From: an uncultured Ruminococcus sp. | GTDB lineage: Bacteria; Bacillota; Clostridia; Oscillospirales; Acutalibacteraceae | Assembly: GCA_902762335.1 (NCBI GenBank) | Contig: CACWNZ010000103.1 | Span: forward strand, 1-5,918 | Reading direction: 5' to 3' | Length of the DNA: 5,918 bases | Shown: piece by piece, positions 1 through 4,915 of the stretch | Numbering within the stretch: position 1 is the first letter of the stretch | How the letters are laid out: the number at the start of each line of letters is the position of its first letter | Position numbers and translations under genes: made by a program | Notes under the pieces: model-generated | Told to the model about the DNA's origin: nothing | The model's input: the letters and a program-made list of their open reading frames with translations, nothing else | Database searches by the model: none

Positions 1-722
1 TCCATTGCTCTGTCCATAGCCTCGGTGTGATAGGCATAGTTGTGCTTGGGTCCTGCGGGATGAAGCTTCTCGTAGCTCTCCTTATGATAGGTCTCCTGGA
101 ACAGTATATAGGTGCCTATGCCCGCCTCTTTGAGCTTTCTGTAGTTCTCAACGGTGGTCGCGGCGATATTCACGTTTACACGCCTGATAGCGCCGTTTTT
201 ATGCTGAACGCTGTAAATGGTCTTTATGCAGTCAAGTATATACTCTATGGGATTGTTAACGGGATCCTCGCCGCTCTCTATTGCAAGGCGCTTGTGTCCC
301 ATATCCTGAAGGGCGATGACCTCCTGCTTTACCTCCTCCTGAGTGAGCTTCTTTCTCGGGATATCCTTGTTCTGATAATGATAAGGGCAGTAAACGCACT
401 TGTTCACGCAGTAGTTGGAGAGATAGAGCGGCGCGAACATCACTATACGGTTGCCGTAAAAGGCTTCCTTTATTTCTCTTGCAAGAGAGTACATTTTTTC
501 GGTGAGCTCGGGTATATTGCAGGCAAGAAGAACGCTTGCCTTTCTATGAGAAAGTCCCGCGCACTCAACGCCCCTGCCCGTCTTGCGGGGAGCCGCCTTA
601 GCGAGTATCTCCTCGATGAGCTCGCGGTTGTGCTTGTTCTGTTCTGCATATTCAAGCGTTTCAAGTATTTCTTCGTGGTCAATGAATTCCTCAGCCTTGA
701 GGGATCTCGGATCGTATGACAT
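1..722 (-). CDS. hydG: [FeFe]-hydrogenase H-cluster radical SAM maturase HydG (partial, N-terminal ~240 residues)
   Basis: HydG cleaves tyrosine by radical SAM chemistry to make the CO and CN- ligands, delivered on an Fe-cysteine synthon, for the H-cluster of [FeFe] hydrogenase in the cytoplasm. The frame opens at ATG 722-720 with MSYDPRSLKAEEFID and stays open to the left edge, with no stop reached. The radical SAM motif CVNKCVYC (C-x3-C-x2-C) is at residues 105-112, followed by PYHYQNKDIPRKKLT and an ESGEDP motif, all typical of HydG. Family members are about 470 residues, so roughly half is present. The C-terminal auxiliary [4Fe-4S] cluster region lies outside the window. A GGAGG at 735-731, 8 nt upstream, supports the start. 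hydE ends 23 nt upstream, so the two are almost certainly co-transcribed. Recognition rests on the motif and neighbours; ThiH is the nearest alternative but does not fit the hydE context. Confidence 0.95.
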   Translation of the reverse strand, partial: MSYDPRSLKAEEFIDHEEILETLEYAEQNKHNRELIEEILAKAAPRKTGRGVECAGLSHRKASVLLACNIPELTEKMYSLAREIKEAFYGNRIVMFAPLYLSNYCVNKCVYCPYHYQNKDIPRKKLTQEEVKQEVIALQDMGHKRLAIESGEDPVNNPIEYILDCIKTIYSVQHKNGAIRRVNVNIAATTVENYRKLKEAGIGTYILFQETYHKESYEKLHPAGPKHNYAYHTEAMDRAM

Positions 723-745
723 TTCTTTTTCCTCCGTGTATATGG

Positions 746-1795
746 TTATTTTTTATGCGCGATATGGTCGCCCCTTGAGGTGACGACCTCATAGCCTGTA
801 AGAAGAAGCTTGTTTTTGAGCTTTGCAAGGCTCTCGGCTGCTTCGTCTCCCGTGCAGAGCTTGTTGTCGTAGAGCCTGTATTTTTCTCTCACCGAAACGG
901 GAGAAAGATTCGGCATTACCACGTTTGCCCCCGCAAGAATCCCAAGCTCCCGCCCCATCTTATGGATAGTTCCGAGAGCCGTAGTGGCGGGCAGAAGCAC
1001 ATCGGGCAGGGTGAGTCTTGTAAGAGCGAGCATAAGCAGGGTAAGGCTCAGTGTGCCGCCCTTTCTGTCCGCAAAGGGCGTATCCTTTGCGGGGACGAAG
1101 GGTCCTATTCCGACCATCTGAGGCGCAAGCTCCTTCATGAAAAGAAGATCCTCGGCAAGCGTTTCCGACGTCTGATAGGGTGAGCCCGTCATAATGCCGC
1201 AGCCCGTCTGAAAGCCTATTTTTTTAAGATCATAAAGACAGCGCTTTCTGTTTTCGGGGGACATATCAGAAGGGTGCAGTCTTCTGTAATGCTCGTTGTT
1301 CGCAGTCTCGTGCCGCAGAAGATAGCGGTCTGCGCCTGCATCGAAATACGCCTTGTATTCGTCATAGCTTTTTTCGCCGACCGAGAGAGTTACAGCGCAG
1401 TCGGGGTAGAGCGACTTTATGCCGTCGATTATATCGACTATCCTGTCCTGCGTGAAGTACGGATCCTCGCCGCCCTGAAGCACAAAGGTGCGGAAGCCGA
1501 GAGCGTAGCCCTCCTTGCAGCACGAGAGTATCTCGTCCTTGGTGAGCCTGTAGCGCTGCGCGCTTTTACAGCTCCGTCTTATGCCGCAGTAAAGGCAGTC
1601 GTTCTTACAGTAGTTTGTAAACTCTATAAGCCCTCTGATATATATATCGTGACCATAGTATTTTTCCCTGACTTCACGGGCTGTCTTAAAGAGATACTTC
1701 AAATCCTCCTCATCGCAGTAATTTATCAGAAGCATGTACTCCTCTTTTGTGAGAACGGTATCTCTGCGGAGCTTATCTATAAGCGGCTTCATCAT
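746..1795 (-). CDS. hydE: [FeFe]-hydrogenase H-cluster radical SAM maturase HydE
   Basis: HydE is a cytoplasmic radical SAM enzyme. It acts on the Fe(CO)2(CN)cysteine product of HydG during assembly of the H-cluster [2Fe] subsite. The 349-residue length matches the family (about 350). The radical SAM motif CKNDCLYC is at residues 63-70. Further family-like motifs are LQGGEDPYF (106-114), LRHETAN (160-166), a TGSPYQT turn (203-209) and GIGPFVPAKDTPF (229-241). Only one cysteine (C314) lies where some HydE proteins carry a second, non-essential cluster, so that cluster is probably absent. The start is a tandem ATG ATG (1795-1790) with only a weak AAAGG before it. The first ATG overlaps the TGA stop of the upstream regulator by 4 nt, which suggests translational coupling. 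hydG follows after 23 nt. BioB and PylB are related radical SAM families, but the motifs and context favour HydE. Confidence 0.97.
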   Translation of the reverse strand: MMKPLIDKLRRDTVLTKEEYMLLINYCDEEDLKYLFKTAREVREKYYGHDIYIRGLIEFTNYCKNDCLYCGIRRSCKSAQRYRLTKDEILSCCKEGYALGFRTFVLQGGEDPYFTQDRIVDIIDGIKSLYPDCAVTLSVGEKSYDEYKAYFDAGADRYLLRHETANNEHYRRLHPSDMSPENRKRCLYDLKKIGFQTGCGIMTGSPYQTSETLAEDLLFMKELAPQMVGIGPFVPAKDTPFADRKGGTLSLTLLMLALTRLTLPDVLLPATTALGTIHKMGRELGILAGANVVMPNLSPVSVREKYRLYDNKLCTGDEAAESLAKLKNKLLLTGYEVVTSRGDHIAHKK

Positions 1796-2037
1796 GCCTT
1801 TGAGCAGACGACCTTTGAGCTGATGCCGTCTATCTGACCTATCTTGCCCGAAAGGGTGTTTATAATATCCATCGGTGCATCAAGGGCTATGCTTATGATA
1901 TTGACGTTCTTCTTCTGATAGGGTATGCCCATTCTGCCGATGATATAGCTGCCGTACTCGTGAAGAAGTGCGTTGAGCTTATCCGTCGAGTTTACGTCCT
2001 CAACTATAATGCCTATGATAGATACCTTTTCCTCCAT
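1792..2037 (-). CDS. TM1266-family putative iron-only hydrogenase system regulator
   Basis: This 81-residue protein matches in length, sequence style (MEEKVSIIGIIVEDVNS at the N-terminus, an IGRMGIPY segment near residues 33-40) and gene context the small TM1266-type proteins found beside hydE and hydG. The family is considered ACT-like, with a ferredoxin-like beta-alpha-beta-beta-alpha-beta fold that resembles the NikR C-terminal ligand-binding domain. The visible pattern fits: alternating hydrophobic strands (VSIIGIIV, VNIISIAL) and an amphipathic helix after each. No helix-turn-helix or other DNA-binding segment fits in this length, so any regulatory role must be as a ligand sensor or through a partner; the function is inferred from the neighbours. 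The start at 2037 is set by GGAGG at 2050-2046, 8 nt upstream. It is the first gene of the operon, preceded by a structured leader, and its stop overlaps the hydE start. Confidence 0.9.
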   Translation of the reverse strand: MEEKVSIIGIIVEDVNSTDKLNALLHEYGSYIIGRMGIPYQKKNVNIISIALDAPMDIINTLSGKIGQIDGISSKVVCSKA

Positions 2038-2045
2038 TGTGATTT

Positions 2046-2050
2046 CCTCC
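2046..2050 (-). promoter_or_regulatory. Ribosome binding site of the TM1266-family gene
   Basis: GGAGG lies 8 nt before ATG 2037-2035. It is the only strong ribosome binding site between the leader terminator and hydE, so it probably drives the regulator directly and hydE by coupling. It lies about 30 nt downstream of the leader terminator's U tract and is not part of that hairpin. Control by the leader would therefore act mainly on transcription rather than on access to this site. Confidence 0.8.
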
Positions 2051-2078
2051 TTTGAAAGATATTTCGGCTTTACGGCGC

Positions 2079-2109
2079 AAAAAAGGACGCACCAAGGAAG
2101 GGTGCGCCC
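2079..2109 (-). terminator. Intrinsic terminator inside the leader of the hydrogenase maturation operon
   Basis: A 9-bp hairpin forms from GGGCGCACC (2109-2101), loop CUUCCUU and GGUGCGUCC (2093-2085), with one G-U pair. Six U residues follow (2084-2079). It lies downstream of the operon promoter and upstream of the first gene, so it should stop transcription unless prevented. No second promoter is visible between it and the regulator start. This placement makes it an attenuator, not the end of another gene. Confidence 0.85.
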
Positions 2110-2224
2110 ACAGCTCCGTTCATGGTCAGCCCTTCCTCATCAGGAGTTATCCCCTTTTGTGTCAGAAAACCTTTATTTTTTTCGGGTCTCGGAGCAGCAC
2201 TGAGCTTGCCCTCCGACCATCGCT
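2085..2224 (-). promoter_or_regulatory. Structured 5' leader: candidate riboswitch or attenuator, class not recognised
   Basis: The leader begins near 2224, judged from the -10 box, and reaches the terminator. Pairings worked out by eye are as follows. (B) A P1-like helix, AUGGUCGG (2220-2213) with CUGACCAU (2129-2122), has 8 bp including one G-U. (C) GCUCCG (2195-2190), inside the P1 loop, pairs with CGGAGC (2118-2113) just outside it, giving a pseudoknot. (A) An alternative hairpin pairs 2218-2211 with 2194-2191 plus 2188-2185, with a GA bulge, and excludes both B and C. (D) AGGAAGGG (2137-2130) is exactly complementary to CCCUUCCU (2102-2095) of the terminator, so it could act as an antiterminator. 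A small GGGG-AUAA-CUCC hairpin also fits near 2154-2143. I found no match to the TPP, SAM, THF, cobalamin, glycine, FMN or T-box consensus as I remember them. A ligand is not suggested by sequence alone. Confidence 0.6.
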
Positions 2225-2230
2225 GCGCAT

Positions 2231-2259
2231 ATTATAACACAATGCCGCGTACTTTTCAA
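2231..2259 (-). promoter_or_regulatory. Sigma-A-type promoter of the hydrogenase maturation operon
   Basis: The -35 box TTGAAA (2259-2254) and the consensus -10 box TATAAT (2236-2231) are separated by exactly 17 nt. Transcription should start near 2224, giving a leader of about 185 nt before the first gene. No clear Rex-type or Fur-type palindrome was seen over the boxes. A nearly consensus promoter fits control by attenuation in the leader rather than by weak initiation. Confidence 0.85.
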
Positions 2260-2305
2260 GGCTAAAAGATAATTCCCGCTGTGCTGCGCCCGCATGACAG
2301 ACAAC

Positions 2306-2338
2306 AAAAAAGCTGCCGCACCTTTATGGTACGGCAGC
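2306..2338 (-). terminator. Intrinsic terminator of the serC-serA operon
   Basis: An 11-bp stem, GCUGCCGUACC (2338-2328) with GGUGCGGCAGC (2322-2312), has one U-G pair and a 5-nt AUAAA loop. Six U residues follow (2311-2306). It begins 21 nt after the serA stop codon, so it closes the serine operon and separates it from the hydrogenase promoter, whose -35 box is about 46 nt further on. Confidence 0.93.
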
Positions 2339-2359
2339 ATGGAAAAACAGTGTCGGTTA

Positions 2360-3514
2360 TCAGATAACTCTTACACGGATAACGCCGTCGACAGCCTTTA
2401 TTGCATCAACAGCAGCAGCATCAACTGCATTTGCGGTATCTACGATAGAGTAAGCATAGTCCTTCTTGGACTTGTTAGCCATGCCTGTAACTTCATTTCC
2501 TGAGAGCTTAGCGCAGACAGCGCCGATGATCTCGGGGTCGTTCTTGTGGATAACGCAGATCCTTGCAGAGCCCGACTTGGCCATTGATACGTTGGGCAGA
2601 GTTACGGAGTTTGTGATGTTGCCGTTCTCAAGGAAGTCCTTGATCTCGTTGGCAGCCATTTCTGCGCAGTTATCCTCGCTCTCGGGAGTTGATGCGCCGA
2701 GGTGGGGGATAGCTATGATGCCGTCCTCGCCGAGAATGTCATCTGTAGCAAAGTCTGTAACGTAGCAGGCAAGCTTCTTGTCGGCAACAGCCTTGAGAAT
2801 GTCTGCGGAAACAACGAGGTCTGCTCTTGAGAAGTTCATTATGCGAACGCCGTCCTTCATCTTTGCAAGGGTGTCGGCGTTTATCATGCCCTTTGTATCG
2901 GGTGTGAGCGGAACGTGAATGGTGATGTAGTCGCTTGCGGCATAGATCTCGTCAAGTGTCTTGACGTACTTTACCTGAGTATCTACGAGTACGGCGTGGT
3001 CAACAGAGAGGAAGGGGTCATAGCCGACTACCTTCATGCCGAGAGCCACTGCAGCATTTGCAACGAGAATGCCGATAGCGCCCAGACCGATAACGCCGAG
3101 AGTCTTGCCCTTTATCTCGGGACCTACGAACTGACCCTTGCCCTTTTCGACCATTTTGCCCACTGCATCGCCGTTGCCCTTGAGGGTCTTTGCCCATGCA
3201 ATGCCGTCAACTACCTTTCTTGAGCTGAGCAGCAGACCGGTAAGAACCAGCTCCTTAACGGCGTTTGCGTTTGCGCCGGGGGTGTTGAATACAACGATGC
3301 CCTGCTCTGCGCACTTGTCGAGAGGGATATTGTTTACGCCTGCGCCTGCTCTTGCAATGGCAAGAAGGCTCTCGGGCATTTCCATATCATGCATAGAAGC
3401 CGAACGAACGAGCACCGCATCGGGAGCCTCTGCATCATCGCTGACGGTGTAGTTTTCGCCCAGAGCCTTTACGGCAAGGGGAGAGATCTTGTTAAGTGTC
3501 TTTACGTTGAACAT
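2360..3514 (-). CDS. serA: D-3-phosphoglycerate dehydrogenase (NAD-dependent, with C-terminal ACT domain)
   Basis: SerA oxidises 3-phosphoglycerate to 3-phosphohydroxypyruvate, the first step of serine synthesis. Numbering is for the 384-residue product from ATG 3514-3512. An AAGGG 8 nt upstream supports this start; a GTG three codons earlier (3523) lies inside that ribosome binding site and is less likely. The substrate domain includes ARAGAGVNNIP (55-65) and NTPGANANAVKE (77-88). The Rossmann nucleotide-binding motif is GLGAIG (143-148). NFSRADLV places the active-site arginine at R230, and IPHLGAST gives the catalytic histidine H271. The acid expected near DVFxxEP reads DFATDD, so aspartate (about D258) stands where glutamate is usual. 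Residues from about 315 to the end form an ACT-like domain, which may mediate feedback or oligomerisation. Length fits the short clostridial SerA form. It is downstream of serC, with a hairpin in the 84-nt gap. Confidence 0.95.
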   Translation of the reverse strand: MFNVKTLNKISPLAVKALGENYTVSDDAEAPDAVLVRSASMHDMEMPESLLAIARAGAGVNNIPLDKCAEQGIVVFNTPGANANAVKELVLTGLLLSSRKVVDGIAWAKTLKGNGDAVGKMVEKGKGQFVGPEIKGKTLGVIGLGAIGILVANAAVALGMKVVGYDPFLSVDHAVLVDTQVKYVKTLDEIYAASDYITIHVPLTPDTKGMINADTLAKMKDGVRIMNFSRADLVVSADILKAVADKKLACYVTDFATDDILGEDGIIAIPHLGASTPESEDNCAEMAANEIKDFLENGNITNSVTLPNVSMAKSGSARICVIHKNDPEIIGAVCAKLSGNEVTGMANKSKKDYAYSIVDTANAVDAAAVDAIKAVDGVIRVRVI

Positions 3515-3522
3515 TTTAGTCA

Positions 3523-3528
3523 CCCTTC
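3523..3528 (-). promoter_or_regulatory. Ribosome binding site of serA, deciding the start
   Basis: GAAGGG ends 8 nt before ATG 3514-3512. The GTG at 3523-3521 begins inside this purine run and so would have no usable site of its own. The shorter 384-residue protein, starting MFNVKTLNKIS, also matches the usual N-terminus of this SerA type. Confidence 0.7.
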
Positions 3529-3546
3529 ATTTATTTAAGATATGAT

Positions 3547-3577
3547 GATACCCGCTGCGGTAAACACAGCAGGTATC
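3547..3577 (-). other. Strong intercistronic hairpin between serC and serA
   Basis: A 13-bp stem runs from GAUACCUGCUGUG (3577-3565) to CGCAGCGGGUAUC (3559-3547), with two G-U or U-G pairs and a 5-nt loop UUUAC. It starts about 20 nt after the serC stop and ends about 30 nt before the serA start. The sequence after it (AUCAUAUCUUAAAUAA) has no U run, so it is not a standard intrinsic terminator. A role in mRNA stability, processing or partial termination is an inference. Confidence 0.75.
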
Positions 3578-3598
3578 GTAAAAGCTATTGATAGTCTA

Positions 3599-4684
3599 TC
3601 AGCTGTTTCTTGCCTCGAAGTCCTTCATGAACTCAACGAGCTTTTCAACGCCCTCAACAGGCATAGCGTTGTAGATAGAAGCGCGCATACCGCCGACTGT
3701 ACGATGACCCTTGAGGTTGACGAAGTCGTTTTCGGTAGCTTCCTTAACGAACTTGGCATCGAGCTCTTCGCTGCCTGTTACGAAGGGAACGTTCATGAGA
3801 GAACGGTCCTCGGGAACAACTGTACCCTTGAACATATTTGAGCTGTCGAGGAAGTTGTAGAGGATAGAAGCCTTCTTCTCGTTGATCTTCTTCATGTTCT
3901 CAAGACCGCCGATGTCGTTCTTTATCCACTCGAGAACGAGCTTAGCTATATAGATAGTCCAGCAGGGAGGAGTGTTGAACATAGAGCCGTTGTCGGCGTG
4001 TGTCTTGAGGTTGAGCATGGTGGGAGTGATGTCCATAGCGTTGCCGAGGAGATCCTCACGGACGATGGAAACTACAAGACCTGCGGGAGCCATGTTCTTC
4101 TGTGCGCCTGCATAGAGGAGTCCGAACTTGGAAACGTCAAGAGGAGTTGACATGAAGCAGGAGGAAATGTCTGCTACCAGTGGAACGTCGCCTGTCTGCG
4201 GAAGCTCGTGATAAACCGTACCGTAGATCGTGTTGTTCATGCAGATGTAGAAATAGTCTGCATCCTTTGTAAAGGTAGCGGGATCAAGCTTGGGAATGTA
4301 TGAGAAGGTCTTGTCCTTTGAAGAAGCGACTACGTTGGCATCGAGGTATCTTGCGGCCTCCTTGTAAGCCTTTGTAGCCCACTGACCTGTAAGAACGTAG
4401 TCGGCCTTATGATTCCTGTTGCCGAGGTTCATGGGGATAGCTGCAAACTGAGTTGATGCGCCGCCCTGAAGGAAGAGTACCTTGTAGTTATCGGGGATAT
4501 TCATTACCTCACGCAGAAGGCTCTCTGCGCCGTTGATAATGCCCTCGAATACCTTTGAGCGGTGGGACATCTCCATTACGGACTGTCCGCAGCCCTGATA
4601 GTCGAACATTTCCTCTGCCGCTCTCTTAAGAACGACCTCGGGAAGTACGGAAGGACCTGCCGAGAAATTGTAAACCCTTTTCAT
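3599..4684 (-). CDS. serC: 3-phosphoserine/phosphohydroxythreonine aminotransferase
   Basis: SerC is a PLP-dependent enzyme that transfers the amino group of glutamate to 3-phosphohydroxypyruvate, giving phosphoserine; it can also serve pyridoxal phosphate synthesis. The 361-residue product (from ATG 4684-4682) has the normal family length. Motifs in order are YNFSAGPSVLP (5-15), SHRSK (40-44), the QGGAST phosphate-binding turn (73-78), DISS (173-176 region), GAQKN with the PLP-binding lysine at K196, FNTPP (236-240) and GHRTVGGMRASIYN (326-339). GGAGG at 4697-4693, 8 nt upstream, sets the start. A TTG at 4699 in the same frame overlaps that site and would add five residues, which is unlikely. 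The stop is doubled in frame (TGA TAG). serC is the first gene after a strong promoter and is followed by serA. Confidence 0.97.
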   Translation of the reverse strand: MKRVYNFSAGPSVLPEVVLKRAAEEMFDYQGCGQSVMEMSHRSKVFEGIINGAESLLREVMNIPDNYKVLFLQGGASTQFAAIPMNLGNRNHKADYVLTGQWATKAYKEAARYLDANVVASSKDKTFSYIPKLDPATFTKDADYFYICMNNTIYGTVYHELPQTGDVPLVADISSCFMSTPLDVSKFGLLYAGAQKNMAPAGLVVSIVREDLLGNAMDITPTMLNLKTHADNGSMFNTPPCWTIYIAKLVLEWIKNDIGGLENMKKINEKKASILYNFLDSSNMFKGTVVPEDRSLMNVPFVTGSEELDAKFVKEATENDFVNLKGHRTVGGMRASIYNAMPVEGVEKLVEFMKDFEARNS

Positions 4685-4692
4685 TTTTATTA

Positions 4693-4697
4693 CCTCC
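4693..4697 (-). promoter_or_regulatory. Ribosome binding site of serC, deciding the start
   Basis: GGAGG is separated by 8 nt from ATG 4684-4682. The in-frame TTG at 4699-4697 shares a base with this site and cannot be served by it, so the ATG start and MKRVYNFSAGP N-terminus are preferred. The AGGT context after it is typical of strong clostridial sites. Confidence 0.85.
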
Positions 4698-4727
4698 AAT
4701 GTAAAATATAAAGATTTTTACCTAAAT

Positions 4728-4756
4728 ATTATAGGACAAAATCTTCTATAAGTCAA
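4728..4756 (-). promoter_or_regulatory. Sigma-A-type promoter of the serC-serA operon
   Basis: TTGACT (4756-4751) and TATAAT (4733-4728) are separated by exactly 17 nt. Transcription should start near 4721, leaving a leader of about 37 nt. That is too short for a T-box or riboswitch. The DNA upstream of the -35 box (4757-4795) is very A/T-rich and may act as an UP element. Confidence 0.88.
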
Positions 4757-4833
4757 TTATAAAATAGAGATAATCCGTAATTATTTGACATTTTATTGCT
4801 GCTATCCTGCATTTTTGCTGTTTTTGTGAATGA

Positions 4834-4869
4834 AAAGGTCCGCACAGCCGACGGCTTATGCAGACCTTT
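4834..4869 (-). terminator. Terminator hairpin downstream of the acyl-CoA synthetase gene
   Basis: AAAGGUCUGCAUAAGCC (4869-4853) pairs with GGCUGUGCGGACCUUU (4849-4834), giving about 16 bp with one bulged A, three G-U pairs and a 3-nt GUC loop. It lies 46 nt after the stop codon and is followed by UCAUUCAC. The U run (four U, mostly within the stem) is short, so termination may be partial, but the position at the end of a gene and before the serC promoter fits. The rest of 4700-4915 holds the serC promoter and A/T-rich DNA, with no gene seen. Confidence 0.7.
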
Positions 4870-4915
4870 GGGATTCATTTTGCTTTTTGGAAGTAAAACG
4901 GAAATGCCCTCGGGC

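Noticed and set aside
27..719. A 230-codon plus-strand reading frame
   Set aside because: It is antisense to hydG, whose protein is clearly recognisable on the other strand. The plus-strand translation has no family resemblance, and the frame stays open only because the sense codons rarely give stops on the opposite strand.
1274..1837. A 187-codon plus-strand reading frame
   Set aside because: It is antisense to hydE and runs into the regulator gene. It has no recognisable domain and no ribosome binding site worth noting.
2122..2140. GAGGAAGGGCUGACC resembling the conserved SRP RNA loop (GGAAGG)
   Set aside because: The flanking conserved bases and the long paired arm of SRP RNA are absent. 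The segment is better explained by antiterminator and P1 pairing.
2121..2145. CUGAUGAG in the leader, like the hammerhead ribozyme core
   Set aside because: A hammerhead needs stem II after CUGAUGA and then GAAA with stem III. Neither follows here, so the match is short and accidental.
2079..2224. T-box leader for the operon
   Set aside because: The leader is too short, and no specifier loop or UGGN antiterminator bulge with its normal flanks was found.
2237..2253. TTGTG-type half site in the hydrogenase promoter spacer as a Rex operator
   Set aside because: Only half of the Rex-like palindrome is present; the other arm does not match.
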